A stretch of 64,000 nt of DNA, taken from the NCBI RefSeq assembly GCF_002585305.1, contig NZ_NUNF01000006.1:1-64000 (forward strand), given 5' to 3'. Source of the DNA: Bacillus sp. AFS037270. Its GTDB lineage: Bacteria; Bacillota; Bacilli; Bacillales_B; DSM-18226. Of this stretch, positions 17,163-26,758 are shown in pieces. Each line of letters starts with the position of its first letter. Position 1 is the first letter of the stretch. The notes beneath the pieces were generated by a model, which saw only the letters and a program-made list of their open reading frames with translations, made no database searches and was not told where the DNA came from. The position numbers and the translations under genes were made by a program.

Positions 17163-18362
17163 TTATGATAAAACGGTTTGAATTTTTTCAATAGCCCAAT
17201 CAATTTCCTGTTTCGTAATAATGAGTGGAGGTGCAAATCGAATAACAGTATCATGGGTTTCTTTACATAATAACCCTGCTTCTTTTAATTGTTCGCAATA
17301 GGGTCTTGCTTCTTCGGTTAATTCCACTCCAATAAACAAGCCTTTTCCGCGGATTTCTTTAATGATTGGATTGCTAATCGCTTTTAATTGGTCAAGGAAA
17401 TACTTTCCTAAATCAAGCGAACGTTCTGCTAGATGTTCTTCCTCAATAACATCTAAGGCAGCAAGTGAAACGGCGCAAGCAAGCGGGTTTCCTCCAAATG
17501 TGGAACCGTGAGAACCTGGATTAAATACACCCAAAACGTCCGAGTTGGCAACAACACATGAGATTGGGAATACTCCACCTCCAAGTGCTTTTCCTAATAT
17601 CAGCATATCTGGTTCAACATCTTCCCAGTCACAGGCAAACATTTTTCCCGTACGAGCTAAACCAACTTGAATTTCGTCAGCAATAAATAATACATTATTT
17701 TCTTTACACAATTCAGAAGCTTGTTTTAAGAATCCTTCAGGAGGTAATAGGATTCCTGCTTCCCCCTGAATAGGCTCCATTAAAAATGCTGCTGTATTGG
17801 GTGTAATCGCTGCCGTTAATGCCTCTAGATCACCATATGGAATTAATTTAATGCCAGGAAGCATTGGACCAAATCCACGTTTGTACTCTGGATCTGATGA
17901 TAACGACACAGCTCCCATAGTCCTGCCATGGAAATTCCCTGTGCAGGCAATGATTTCAGCTTGATTTTCAGCAATACCTTTTACATCATAACCCCAGCGT
18001 CGTGCCGCTTTAAGAGCGGTTTCGACTGCTTCAGCACCAGTATTCATTGGAAGTGCCATATCTTTATTTGTTAGTTTACAAATTTTTTCATACCATGGAC
18101 CGAGCTGGTCATTATGAAAGGCACGTGATGTCAGCGTTACTTTATCTGCTTGATCTTTCAACGCCTGAATAATTTTCGGATGGCGGTGCCCCTGGTTTAC
18201 AGCAGAATAGGCGCTCAGCATATCCATATAGCGATTGCCTTCTGGACTTTCCACCCAAACACCTTCTGCTTTCGCAATAACGATTGGCAGTGGATGATAG
18301 TTATTTGCACCAAATTTATTTGTTTGTTCAATAATTTCCGTTGTTTTTGTCGTAACCTTCAT
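17163..18362 (-). CDS. rocD: Ornithine aminotransferase RocD
   Basis: PLP-dependent class III aminotransferase, about 399 residues, converting ornithine plus 2-oxoglutarate into glutamate semialdehyde and glutamate. Motifs include [22 protein letters not shown], the active-site region [15 protein letters not shown] and the PLP lysine in [10 protein letters not shown]. The start is 18362, where AAGGGGGAAA precedes the ATG. The longer frame from 18410 would begin upstream of any ribosome site. It follows rocA in the same operon, and its semialdehyde product cyclises to the substrate of RocA. Confidence 0.94.
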   Translation of the reverse strand: MKVTTKTTEIIEQTNKFGANNYHPLPIVIAKAEGVWVESPEGNRYMDMLSAYSAVNQGHRHPKIIQALKDQADKVTLTSRAFHNDQLGPWYEKICKLTNKDMALPMNTGAEAVETALKAARRWGYDVKGIAENQAEIIACTGNFHGRTMGAVSLSSDPEYKRGFGPMLPGIKLIPYGDLEALTAAITPNTAAFLMEPIQGEAGILLPPEGFLKQASELCKENNVLFIADEIQVGLARTGKMFACDWEDVEPDMLILGKALGGGVFPISCVVANSDVLGVFNPGSHGSTFGGNPLACAVSLAALDVIEEEHLAERSLDLGKYFLDQLKAISNPIIKEIRGKGLFIGVELTEEARPYCEQLKEAGLLCKETHDTVIRFAPPLIITKQEIDWAIEKIQTVLS

Positions 18363-18421
18363 GTTCGTTTCCCCCTTTATTCTTAGGGAAGACCATTGTA
18401 TGCCCCCCACCCCTTACAATC

Positions 18422-19966
18422 TTAAAGCATTTCTGATGTTGTTTTCGCCTGCATATGAAGCAATAAATAATCCGGTCCCCCTGCTTTTGAATCGGTTCCA
18501 GACATATTGAATCCGCCAAATGGCTGATAGCCTACAATAGCACCCGTACATGTACGATTAAAATAAAGATTTCCTACGTGGAATTCTTGTCTTGCTCTTT
18601 CAATGTTCTCGCGGTTATTTGAAATAAGTGCTCCTGTTAAACCATAATCAGTGTTGTTGGCAATTTTCATCAAATGATCAAAGTCACGCGCCTTACAGAA
18701 GGTTACCACTGGTCCAAAAATTTCTTCCTTCATAAGGCGGGCATCCTCATCCAAGTCAGCGAATATAGTTGGTTGAATAAAATAACCCTTGGAGTCATCC
18801 CCTTCGCCGCCTGTCATTAATCTGCCTTCTTCTTTTCCAATTTCAATATAGCTCATGATCTTTTTGAATGATCTTTCGTCAATAACTGGTCCCATGTAAG
18901 TATCTTGTAATTCTGGATTACCAATCGTAAGTGTTTTTGTTAGCGCTACCGCCTTTTCAAGCACAACATCATACACATCTTGGTGAACAACAGCGCGGGA
19001 TCCAGCTGAACATTTTTGACCGGAGTACCCAAATGCTGAGTAGACGATTGAGGCTGCAGCAAGATCCAAATCCGCTTCGTTATCGACCACAACGGTGTCT
19101 TTACCACCCATCTCGGCAATCACACGTTTTAACCAAATTTGTCCTGGATTTACTTTTGCAGCACGTTCATAAATACGGCAGCCTACTTCGCGCGAACCTG
19201 TAAACGATACAAATCGAGTTTTCGGATGATCTACTAAATAATCACCAATTTGAGCACCGCTGCCAGGTACAAAGTTTAGAACTCCTTTTGGCAGTCCAGC
19301 TTCATGCATCAGTTCCACAAATTTTGCAGCCACGATTGGTGTGGAATTAGCCGGTTTTAATAGAACCGTGTTTCCAGACACAATTGCTGCAACCGTTGTA
19401 CCTGCCATAATTGCAAGCGGGAAGTTAAATGGTGAAATGATGATTCCCACTCCAAGCGGAATGTAGTTGAATTGATTATATTCTCCTGCACGGCTTTTTA
19501 CAGGTACACCCTCTTTAATGCTTAACATTTGTCTAGCATAATACTCGATAAAATCAATTGCTTCAGCAGTATCTGCGTCTGCTTCCTTCCATGGCTTCCC
19601 TGCTTCTTTTACTAGATAGCTAGAGAATACATGTTTACGGCGACGGAGAATTGCGGCTGCACGGAATAGGATATTGGCACGATGTTCTGGGCTCCATGTT
19701 TTCCAAGTTTCAAATGCTGCTAAGGCAGCTTGCATTGCTTTTTCAGCAAGTTCTTGATTTGCCATTGAAACACTGCCAATAACCTCTTCTTTATTGGCTG
19801 GATTGATTGATTGGATTTTTTCTTCTGTTGTGATGGATTCGCCGTCAATGATAACTGGGTAGTGTTTTCCGAGTTCGCTTTCGACAAAGGCAAGTGCTTC
19901 TTTAAAAGCCTGTATATTTTTTTCTTCCGTAAAATTAGTAAATGGTTCATGTGAGTATGGATACAT
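18422..19966 (-). CDS. rocA: 1-pyrroline-5-carboxylate dehydrogenase RocA
   Basis: Aldehyde dehydrogenase of 514 residues oxidising pyrroline-5-carboxylate (glutamate semialdehyde) to glutamate with NAD. The cofactor motif FTGSREVG, the general base Glu in [12 protein letters not shown] and the catalytic Cys in GQKCSAGSR are all present, and the C-terminus has [19 protein letters not shown]. Length and motifs fit the PruA/RocA family. It is first in the operon rocA-rocD-rocG-lipoyl-like, with AAGGGGG before the ATG and a sigma-54 promoter about 25 bases upstream of the start. The activator gene rocR diverges from it. Confidence 0.95.
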   Translation of the reverse strand: MYPYSHEPFTNFTEEKNIQAFKEALAFVESELGKHYPVIIDGESITTEEKIQSINPANKEEVIGSVSMANQELAEKAMQAALAAFETWKTWSPEHRANILFRAAAILRRRKHVFSSYLVKEAGKPWKEADADTAEAIDFIEYYARQMLSIKEGVPVKSRAGEYNQFNYIPLGVGIIISPFNFPLAIMAGTTVAAIVSGNTVLLKPANSTPIVAAKFVELMHEAGLPKGVLNFVPGSGAQIGDYLVDHPKTRFVSFTGSREVGCRIYERAAKVNPGQIWLKRVIAEMGGKDTVVVDNEADLDLAAASIVYSAFGYSGQKCSAGSRAVVHQDVYDVVLEKAVALTKTLTIGNPELQDTYMGPVIDERSFKKIMSYIEIGKEEGRLMTGGEGDDSKGYFIQPTIFADLDEDARLMKEEIFGPVVTFCKARDFDHLMKIANNTDYGLTGALISNNRENIERARQEFHVGNLYFNRTCTGAIVGYQPFGGFNMSGTDSKAGGPDYLLLHMQAKTTSEML

Positions 19967-20001
19967 TGTTTTTCCCCCTTTTGTTTTACGTAAAAATATA
20001 A

Positions 20002-20017
20002 TGCAAGTTCCGTGCCA
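20002..20017 (-). promoter_or_regulatory. Sigma-54 promoter of the rocA operon
   Basis: Minus strand TGGCAC (20017-20012), five bases, TTGCA (20006-20002), a perfect -24/-12 element. The start site would fall near 19991. Confidence 0.92.
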
Positions 20018-20068
20018 ACTTTAATTTTGCAGTTTAATAGCTTTTTTACGGTAGTAAGAGCCAATTAT

Positions 20069-20080
20069 TTTTGCGCAAAA
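20069..20080. promoter_or_regulatory. RocR upstream activating site candidate, proximal
   Basis: Palindrome TTTTGCGCAAAA centred about 60 bases upstream of the -24 box. It shares the TTTTGC/GCAAAA arms of the distal site. Confidence 0.5.
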
Positions 20081-20100
20081 TTTAATTTTTTAAATAGAAT

Positions 20101-20118
20101 AGCAAAATTATTTTGCGT
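20101..20118. promoter_or_regulatory. RocR upstream activating site, distal
   Basis: GCAAAAT-T-ATTTTGC (20102-20116) is a perfect inverted repeat with one central base, the form described for RocR/AhrC-regulated roc genes. It overlaps the probable -35 of rocR (20113-20118), so RocR binding could also repress its own gene. Confidence 0.7.
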
Positions 20119-20142
20119 TAAAACGTTTTCTTTGATTTAATA
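20113..20142 (+). promoter_or_regulatory. rocR promoter with a cre-like site
   Basis: -35 TTGCGT (20113-20118), 18-base spacer, -10 TTAATA (20137-20142). The spacer holds TTAAAACGTTTTCT (20118-20131), close to the CcpA cre consensus and symmetrical about CG. Carbon-source control of rocR is therefore possible but untested. Confidence 0.45.
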
Positions 20143-20175
20143 GATGCATAGAGGAAAAACAAGGAGTATAACACA

Positions 20176-21594
20176 ATGGAAAAATCAAAGAATGACTTAG
20201 TCTATTTAAATGGGATGTATAAGAGGATCTTGGACGAGATCGATGTAGGAGTCCATGCAGTCGATGAAACAGGTAAAACGATCATTTATAATAAAAAAAT
20301 GATGCAAATTGAATCAATGGATTTTCAGGATGTCATGGATAAAAATTTATTGGACGTGTTTATGTTTAAAGACGACCAATCTAGTACTCTAGTAAAAGCG
20401 CTCCAAGAAGGAAAAGAAACTAGTAACGTAAAACAAACCTATTTTAATAATAAGGGAAGAGAAATTACTACCATTAACAACACAATTCCGATCTATTCTG
20501 ATCATGAACTTCGGGGTGCGGTGGAAATTGCTAATGATGTTACGAAGCTGGAAAAGTTAATCAAAGGCAACATGAAAAAAGGAACTTCTAAGTATACTTT
20601 TGATCATATTATCGGCAACAGCCCAGCAATAAAGGAAGTAATCAAAACGGCTAGACGTGCGACCAGAACCTCATCCTATGTATTGATTGTTGGTGACACC
20701 GGTACAGGGAAAGAACTTTTTGCACAAAGCATTCACAACGGCAGCGAGCGGTTATCAGGACCTTTTATTTCACAAAATTGTGCGGCCTTACCAGATAATT
20801 TAATTGAGAGTCTTCTGTTCGGGACAAAACGCGGAGCGTTCACAGGGGCTACGGATACCCCTGGATTATTTGAACAAGCGAATGGCGGTACATTGCTGCT
20901 TGATGAAATTAACTCCTTGAATTTAAATCTTCAAGCAAAATTGCTGCGAGTCCTTCAGGAAAAAACAATCAGAAGGATTGGGGATACAAAGGACACGACC
21001 GTTGATGTCAGAGTGATTGCGAATATGAATGAAGATCCGATTGACGCGGTTGCCAATAATCGGATGCGAAAAGACTTGTATTATCGACTAGGAGTAGTAA
21101 CCATCTTTGTGCCGCCTTTAAAAGATCGTAAAGAAGATATCCCATTATTAGTGGAACAATTTATTGAAAAATACAATGAACGGTTTCAAATGCAAGTAAA
21201 AGGGTTATCGGAGGAGGTCAAACTTTCTTTCTTCGAATATGATTGGCATGGAAATGTACGAGAACTTGAGCATATTATAGAAGCAGCCATGAACATCATG
21301 ATGGACGGCGAAGATTTCATCATGTACCGCCATTTACCCTACCAGTATCGCAATAAAATGCAGATGAAAGAAAGAATGATGCCCCTTTCAACTGTTGATA
21401 CTTTTATGAAAGAAACGGGAGATGTTACGGTACCATTAAAAGAACAACTGGAATTATTTGAAAAAACTTATATTGAGCATGTCCTCAAGAAAAATGATTT
21501 TAATATTTCCAAAACAGCGAAGTTACTAGGATTAAGTCGTCAAAGCTTACAGTATCGATTAAAGAAATTAAACTTTGAGGTAAATTCTTTATAG
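20176..21594 (+). CDS. rocR: RocR, sigma-54-dependent activator of arginine catabolism
   Basis: Enhancer-binding protein of 472 residues. An N-terminal PAS-like sensor (about 1-130), thought to sense ornithine or citrulline, is followed by a sigma-54 AAA+ domain with Walker A GDTGTGKE, the sigma-54 contact loop RGAFTGA, Walker B GGTLLLDEI and the arginine finger region. A C-terminal Fis-type helix-turn-helix carries NISKTAKLLGLSRQSLQYRL. It is divergent from rocA, and its targets rocA and rocE both show -24/-12 promoters. AGGAG stands before the ATG, and the terminator at 21611 ends the unit. Confidence 0.93.
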   Translation: MEKSKNDLVYLNGMYKRILDEIDVGVHAVDETGKTIIYNKKMMQIESMDFQDVMDKNLLDVFMFKDDQSSTLVKALQEGKETSNVKQTYFNNKGREITTINNTIPIYSDHELRGAVEIANDVTKLEKLIKGNMKKGTSKYTFDHIIGNSPAIKEVIKTARRATRTSSYVLIVGDTGTGKELFAQSIHNGSERLSGPFISQNCAALPDNLIESLLFGTKRGAFTGATDTPGLFEQANGGTLLLDEINSLNLNLQAKLLRVLQEKTIRRIGDTKDTTVDVRVIANMNEDPIDAVANNRMRKDLYYRLGVVTIFVPPLKDRKEDIPLLVEQFIEKYNERFQMQVKGLSEEVKLSFFEYDWHGNVRELEHIIEAAMNIMMDGEDFIMYRHLPYQYRNKMQMKERMMPLSTVDTFMKETGDVTVPLKEQLELFEKTYIEHVLKKNDFNISKTAKLLGLSRQSLQYRLKKLNFEVNSL

Positions 21595-21610
21595 CAATAA
21601 GGAAAAAGAT

Positions 21611-21657
21611 AGAACGTACATTTGGCATCTATATAGTCCAAAGTTCGTTCTTTTTTA
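21611..21657 (+). terminator. Terminator of rocR
   Basis: Outer arms AGAACG/CGTTCT and inner TTTGG/CCAAA, then TTTTTT. Confidence 0.7.
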
Positions 21658-21847
21658 ATTTTTTTGGAATTTAGTACAAGCTCTGCGTCAGAGTAATCAC
21701 TTTTTGGGGAGCTTTCTCATATATTATAGCAGGAGCAAAATGATATATATCAACAACTTAGTAAAGTTCCCCTTTTTAATAAGAAAACATGCAAGCATAA
21801 ATATTCCATTTTTCCCCCATACTATGAAAAACGATGAGGTGAAGAAA

Positions 21848-22054
21848 ATGGGACTACTCAACTCATTTAATCAATGGAAAGAGGCAAGATATCAAAATCA
21901 TGTCTCTAATATGAAGGACCAAGGCAAATGCCCTGATTGTGAGGGTAGAGGGTATACAGTGTACCCTTATAATGAGTTTGCCTACTTTAATTCATTTGAA
22001 TGCCCAGGGTGCCAAGGCAGCGGCCATTATGCAGATTGGGAAGAAATGAGGTAA
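21848..22054 (+). CDS. Small protein with two CxxC zinc motifs
   Basis: 68 residues starting MGLLNSFNQWKEA. Two DnaJ-like knuckles, CPDCEGRGYT and CPGCQGSGHY, spaced about 25 residues apart, should bind one zinc ion. I use the ATG at 21848 because GAGGTGAAGAAA precedes it; an upstream in-frame start at 21704 has no ribosome site. No domain accompanies the zinc knuckle, so the function is open: perhaps a chaperone-like or RNA-binding small protein. It is a single-gene unit ended by a strong terminator. Confidence 0.75.
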   Translation: MGLLNSFNQWKEARYQNHVSNMKDQGKCPDCEGRGYTVYPYNEFAYFNSFECPGCQGSGHYADWEEMR

Positions 22055-22076
22055 ATGACAAAGAGGAAATTCCTAA

Positions 22077-22116
22077 CAAAAATTCCCTGCATGCGGACCA
22101 TTGCAGGGAATTTTTC
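22077..22116. terminator. Bidirectional terminator between convergent genes
   Basis: Arms AATTCCCTGCA and TGCAGGGAATT, with T runs on both strands, serve the zinc-motif gene (+) and the VanW gene (-). Confidence 0.85.
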
Positions 22117-22119
22117 TGT

Positions 22120-23112
22120 TTAATGTTTTTTTACTTGATCTTTGTATACCTTTGCTGTTCTTATTTCCACAGTGATAGATCCTTTTCTTACTACCGTTTT
22201 TAACAGCAGAGGAACGCCAGTCGTATTTTTAAACCGAAAATCTAGCCCTCCGTAAGACACGGTTGCATCTCTTCCTGTCGGCACATATCCTACATGCAGA
22301 GAGTGATGATTCCTTTCAATATAACTGACAGCTAGTTTATCAATGGCGTTATAAAGTGTGGAAGAGGTTTGACAAATACCGCCGCCTATTCCTTCCACTA
22401 ACTTGCCATCAAGAGCTTCCGGTGCAGGTTGATAGCCATGCTCTGCATCACTTGGTCCTACGGTGGTGTTAAAGGAGAAGGAGTCTCCGGTGCCAAGAAT
22501 GACATTATTAATCGCCTTTGCCGATAACGCGATATTTTTAGACCTGCCGGCCATTCCACTACTAAAGTAGGTAGTATAAGAAGCAACGACTACTTCCCCC
22601 AATTGCGCAGCCTCCTCCGGCTTGTAACCGCTAGCTGTAACATACAACGGAATTTCGACGTCGCCGCCTTTTAAAGAGGCCTGAATGATTTTTTCTGTTA
22701 GTTCTTTCTCCTCAAGGATTGTTTGCGGTGTACCTTTAATCACTTGTCCATTCTCATCAAGCTTATCGAGAATCATTCTTTTATCATAACCTGGGGTATC
22801 TTTTGTCCCCCTGGCCAATTCCCTTGTTAATAAGGCTAATTCGGCTTTATATTTTTCATCGTCTGTCCCAAATCCTATATCCTTTGGTTTAAAGGTTTTT
22901 ACAACACTTTTGGTATTCGGGTCGATAAGATTGACAAAAACCGGTTTTTCAACTTTCTTTTTGTTCTCTGCTTTCAGTTGTTTCTCTGTTGTGTTTTTTT
23001 GCTGCCCTGCTGCAATTGCTTCCTTTTCGTTTGTTGTCTGCTCTCTACATCCTGCTAACCCCAATAAACAGCCCGCCAATAAGATCGTGATTATTCTATT
23101 AAACCTGCTCAT
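22120..23112 (-). CDS. VanW-family lipoprotein
   Basis: A 330-residue exported lipoprotein. The signal peptide ends in the lipobox LAGC near residue 22, followed by a charged linker rich in K and E. The C-terminal half is a VanW domain with YFSSGMAGRSKNI, GDSFSFNTTVGP and the hallmark EGIGGGICQTSSTLYNA. VanW domains occur in vancomycin-resistance clusters and many spore-former surface proteins; their activity is unproven, though a cell-wall role is likely. The product should be anchored on the outer face of the membrane. GGGGGAAA precedes the ATG. Confidence 0.85.
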   Translation of the reverse strand: MSRFNRIITILLAGCLLGLAGCREQTTNEKEAIAAGQQKNTTEKQLKAENKKKVEKPVFVNLIDPNTKSVVKTFKPKDIGFGTDDEKYKAELALLTRELARGTKDTPGYDKRMILDKLDENGQVIKGTPQTILEEKELTEKIIQASLKGGDVEIPLYVTASGYKPEEAAQLGEVVVASYTTYFSSGMAGRSKNIALSAKAINNVILGTGDSFSFNTTVGPSDAEHGYQPAPEALDGKLVEGIGGGICQTSSTLYNAIDKLAVSYIERNHHSLHVGYVPTGRDATVSYGGLDFRFKNTTGVPLLLKTVVRKGSITVEIRTAKVYKDQVKKH

Positions 23113-23414
23113 TTTCCCCCATCTTTTCCTCGTGATTTAATTTGAATTTTCCACTTAATCTATTACTATATGATTTGACGATTATTACCGAAAATAGTTT
23201 CATATTTTATCCTAATTATCCCAATAATATTTCCATTTTTCTGTAATAGATTAACAAATCATGGGTTCATTTTATCACTTTATCCTAATAATAAAAGTAC
23301 TTTTTCTGATGAATTAACATAAAAATAAATATTTTGCACTAAAAAGTTTGAATAAAAACAGGCGATAGGTAAATAGTAATATCAAGATTTTGTTCATTTT
23401 TTGGAGGTGCTTAA
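23113..23414. other. AT-rich divergent intergenic region
   Basis: 302 bases between the divergent VanW and 23415 genes. The only promoter-like element I can point to is TGAATA-N17-AATAGTA at 23349-23378 on the plus strand, which resembles a sigma-G site and is discussed as a finding. Nothing confident was found for the VanW gene. Confidence 0.4.
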
Positions 23415-23762
23415 ATGTCTGTTTATGTTCATCAGACGTTTGTCATTAAACAAGATAAGTTTAAAGATGGTATTGAAAATTTAAGGGAAATTAAAAAGTT
23501 CAGAACTGAAAATTATGATCACAAGGTCGAGATTCTCACACCGATATCCGGAGAGGATCATACCTACGCCCTCCTATCGATCTATGAAGGATTAGCAGAA
23601 ATGGAATTACAAAATAAAAAAATGTTCGAAGACGAAGAATACATAGAGCTGATTGGTCCATTTTTCCTTGAGAATATTGAACAAGGCAGTATGTATACAC
23701 AAATTTATCGTTCCTTAAGTGAGCGCAAACCTGATAAAAAGAAGGAAAAGGAGCAAAAATAA
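23415..23762 (+). CDS. Unassigned 115-residue protein
   Basis: Starts MSVYVHQTFVIKQDKF with GGAGG upstream. The first 95 residues suggest an alpha-beta fold like the dimeric alpha-beta barrel (ABM/NIPSNAP) group: a beta strand VHQTFVI, helix, strand KVEILTPI, strand TYALLSIYEG, helix, and a final strand SMYTQIYRSL. The C-terminal tail is highly charged (KPDKKKEKEQK). No catalytic motif is visible. It is a single gene with a terminator. The fold is a guess from residue pattern; the function is unknown. Confidence 0.75.
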   Translation: MSVYVHQTFVIKQDKFKDGIENLREIKKFRTENYDHKVEILTPISGEDHTYALLSIYEGLAEMELQNKKMFEDEEYIELIGPFFLENIEQGSMYTQIYRSLSERKPDKKKEKEQK

Positions 23763-23778
23763 TTATCTTCTATAAAAG

Positions 23779-23812
23779 AAAAAAGGGCGCTGGTGCCCTT
23801 TTTTCTTTTTTA
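23779..23812 (+). terminator. Terminator of the 23415 gene
   Basis: AAAAGGGC-GCTGGT-GCCCTTTT followed by TTCTTTTTT. Confidence 0.8.
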
Positions 23813-23813
23813 T

Positions 23814-23855
23814 CAAAAAAGCACCAACATTACTATAGTAGTTGGCACCTTTTTA
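23814..23855 (-). terminator. Terminator of the GntP-family gene
   Basis: Minus strand GGTGCCAAC, inner palindrome TACTATAGTA, GTTGGTGC, then TTTTTT. Confidence 0.7.
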
Positions 23856-23865
23856 AGTTGTCTTT

Positions 23866-25191
23866 CTAAAAAAACATATTCAACAGCAACGCTCCCCCAA
23901 ACGCCACGAAAGAAAGAATGGTTTCTAAGACTGTCCACGTTTTAAAGGTTTCCGGAACACTTAAACCTAAATATTCTTTAACCATCCAGAAACCGGCGTC
24001 GTTAACGTGTGAAAACATTAACGATCCTGCGCCCGTCGCGATAACCAGCAATTCAAGATTCACGTCTGTCATCCCAGCTACCACTGGCGAAACAATTCCA
24101 GCGGCAGTGGTTAAGGCTACTGTAGCGGATCCTGTAGCAATTCGAATTAAACCAGCAATTAAAAAGGCCAATACAAGTGGTGATAGCGATAAATTCTCTG
24201 CCATCCGTGCGATTGTATCCCCTACTCCACTTTCGATTAGTATTTGTTTAAACCCACCACCAGCCCCAATGATTAAAGCGATGGAACCAACTGGCAATAA
24301 ACATTCCTCTGTCAATTTTTTAATAACTTCTTTCCCCATCCCTCGCCGTAGCCCAAGGAAATAATAAGCAACAAAGACAGAGATCAAGAGGGCAATAATT
24401 GGACTTCCAATGAAAATGAGAAATTTCGTTATCCCCGCAGTTAATTTTAAGTAAGGAGCAACCGCTGATAGAATCATTAGTAACACTGGCAACAGAATAA
24501 TGAAAAAAGAAATACCTGTACCTGGTAATGATTTAGCTTCCTTACTTATTCGAATCAACTCAGGTTCTCCTTGTGGTACAACTCTTTTGTTAACCCACAT
24601 TGCAAACAATGGACCAGCAATAATAACGGCTGGAATCGCAATAATTAACGAATATAAAAGGACTTTCCCTAGATTTGCCTTGTAGATACTGATGGCTGCC
24701 AATGCCCCAGGATGCGGCGGAACCAGTCCATGAACGATTGATAATCCTGCGATACACGGCAAGGCAATTAATAAAATATTTTGTTTAGATGATTTGTGAA
24801 TCGAAATAACTAAAGGTAATAGAATTAAAATTCCCACTTCAAAAAATACGGGAATACCAATAATAAAACCTGACAGCATCATGGCCCATGGTAATTTATT
24901 AACACCAAAAACGCGAATAAAATATTCAGCAATCTGCATGCCCGCTCCAGAGTCTGCCATCATTTTACCTAAAATGGTTCCTAGAGCTAAAATCCCGATT
25001 AAATGTCCAAGGACCCCGCCTACACCCGTTTCATAGGCTGCAACAATTTTATCCAGCGATAGCCCTGATACTAACGCTAAAAACAAACTAGCCACAAGCA
25101 AGCTGATAAACGCATGCCACTTAAACCATGATACTCCTAGAACAACGATGACAATCGAAACGAGTGTCATCAGCAATAAAAAGGTATCCAT
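23866..25191 (-). CDS. GntP-family gluconate:H+ symporter
   Basis: A permease of about 441 residues with many membrane segments in the GntP/DsdX family, importing gluconate or a related hydroxy acid. Family motifs are GGVLGHLIGILALGTILGK near residue 58, ALPCIAGLSIVHGLVPPHPG near 150 and ATGAGSLMFSHVNDAGFWM near 385. There is no gluconate kinase or regulator gene nearby, so the substrate is uncertain. AAAGGA lies about 12 bases before the ATG; a TTG one codon earlier is also possible. Confidence 0.87.
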   Translation of the reverse strand: MDTFLLLMTLVSIVIVVLGVSWFKWHAFISLLVASLFLALVSGLSLDKIVAAYETGVGGVLGHLIGILALGTILGKMMADSGAGMQIAEYFIRVFGVNKLPWAMMLSGFIIGIPVFFEVGILILLPLVISIHKSSKQNILLIALPCIAGLSIVHGLVPPHPGALAAISIYKANLGKVLLYSLIIAIPAVIIAGPLFAMWVNKRVVPQGEPELIRISKEAKSLPGTGISFFIILLPVLLMILSAVAPYLKLTAGITKFLIFIGSPIIALLISVFVAYYFLGLRRGMGKEVIKKLTEECLLPVGSIALIIGAGGGFKQILIESGVGDTIARMAENLSLSPLVLAFLIAGLIRIATGSATVALTTAAGIVSPVVAGMTDVNLELLVIATGAGSLMFSHVNDAGFWMVKEYLGLSVPETFKTWTVLETILSFVAFGGALLLNMFF

Positions 25192-25287
25192 CAACCAACA
25201 CCATCCTTTACAAATTAGTTGTATATATCTCCCTTATTGTTAGCATTTGTTACATTTACATTCGAATTTTCCTGTTTTAGTCTGTAA

Positions 25288-25334
25288 AACAGAAAAGCCC
25301 TCATCCGTAATTAAAACATCGGGATGAGGGCTTA
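25288..25334 (-). terminator. Terminator of aspA
   Basis: Arms AAGCCCTCATCC and GGATGAGGGCTT with a 15-base loop; on the minus strand TTTTCTG follows the stem. Confidence 0.75.
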
Positions 25335-25339
25335 TATTT

Positions 25340-26758
25340 TTAGTCTCTATCTAAAAGTGCTGCTCCAGCAATTCCTGGTTTGGTCATTTCGAATATATTT
25401 AATATAAGATCTAATTCTTCTTCTGTAAGCACATCATGCTGCAAACATAATTCGCGAACGGATTTGCCACTGACGATGGCTTCTCTAGCAATCCTAGCTG
25501 CTACTTCATACCCCAAATGCGGATTGACTGCCGTAATAATACCGACACTTCTTTCAACGTAATCCTTTAAACGGGCCTCGTTGGCTTCGATTCCCTTCAA
25601 GCAATAATCGGTAAAGGAACGGAATCCATTGTTCATAATACTGATTGATTGCAGTAAATTAAACACTAATACCGGCTCCATCACATTCAGTTCCAGTTGA
25701 CCAGCTTCGGAAGCAAGACAGATGGTATGATCATTTCCAATAACCTGAAAGGCAATTTGGTTAATGAGCTCCGGCATGACTGGATTTACTTTTCCTGGCA
25801 TAATCGAAGATCCGGGCTGGCGGGCTGGCAAACTTATTTCTGCTAGACCGGCCCTCGGGCCAGATGCCATTAAGCGCAGATCATTGGCTATTTTTGACAT
25901 ATTCATCATACAAACTTTTAATGCAGCCGAAACCTCTGTATAGGCATCCGTGTTTTGGGTTGCATCCACGAGATGCTCGGCGTTAACTAATGGCAATCCA
26001 CTAATGTCGGCAAGCTGTTTAACCACATCAATAATATATTGAGGGTCCGCATTTAAGCCCGTCCCAACTGCTGTGGCACCCATATTCACTTCATATAAAT
26101 GATTTCTAGAGTTTGAAATCCGCTTAAGATCACGTTCAAGAACACGAGAGTAAGCTTCAAATTCTTGACCAAGTCGGATGGGAACTGCATCCTGTAAATG
26201 GGTCCGCCCCATTTTGATAACGTTTTCAAATTGTTTTGCCTTCTCCTTAAAAACGGCAAGCATATCATTCATGGTCACGAGTAATTTTTCAAGTAATTTT
26301 AGTGCAGCGATATGAATGGCTGTCGGGAAAACATCATTCGTCGATTGCGACATATTGACATGTGTATTCGGACTTAAATGAATATAAGCTCCTTTGTCAT
26401 GACCAAGCAATTCAAGCGCCCGATTGGCGATTACTTCATTTGCATTCATGTTCATGGACGTCCCGGCTCCACCTTGAATTGGATCAACAATAAATTGGTC
26501 GTTCCACTTTCCTGCCATCACTTCATCGGCAGCTTGACAAATGACATCACCAAGCCCGGAATATAATCTCTTTGTATTCATATTTGCTATTGCTGCTGCC
26601 TTTTTTACCATTGCCAATGCTTTAATCAATTCTTCATGAATGGAGTACCCTGTGATAGGGAAATTCTCAACCGCTCTAAGTGTTTGAATACCATAATAGG
26701 CGTCCTTTGGGATTTCTTTTTTTCCTAAGAAATCTTGTTCGGTTCTGTTTGTAATCAT
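25340..26758 (-). CDS. aspA: Aspartate ammonia-lyase
   Basis: Aspartase of 472 residues, cleaving L-aspartate to fumarate and ammonium. It is a member of the fumarase/aspartase superfamily, with the signature GSSIMPGKVNPVMPE near residue 320, the substrate loop SPNTHVNMSQSTNDVFPT near 130 and GRTHLQDA near 185. The N-terminal R-x-E-x-D-FLGKKEIP is typical of aspartase rather than fumarase. AAGGAGA precedes the ATG. It has no asparaginase partner here, unlike the ansAB operon of B. subtilis. Confidence 0.9.
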   Translation of the reverse strand: MITNRTEQDFLGKKEIPKDAYYGIQTLRAVENFPITGYSIHEELIKALAMVKKAAAIANMNTKRLYSGLGDVICQAADEVMAGKWNDQFIVDPIQGGAGTSMNMNANEVIANRALELLGHDKGAYIHLSPNTHVNMSQSTNDVFPTAIHIAALKLLEKLLVTMNDMLAVFKEKAKQFENVIKMGRTHLQDAVPIRLGQEFEAYSRVLERDLKRISNSRNHLYEVNMGATAVGTGLNADPQYIIDVVKQLADISGLPLVNAEHLVDATQNTDAYTEVSAALKVCMMNMSKIANDLRLMASGPRAGLAEISLPARQPGSSIMPGKVNPVMPELINQIAFQVIGNDHTICLASEAGQLELNVMEPVLVFNLLQSISIMNNGFRSFTDYCLKGIEANEARLKDYVERSVGIITAVNPHLGYEVAARIAREAIVSGKSVRELCLQHDVLTEEELDLILNIFEMTKPGIAGAALLDRD

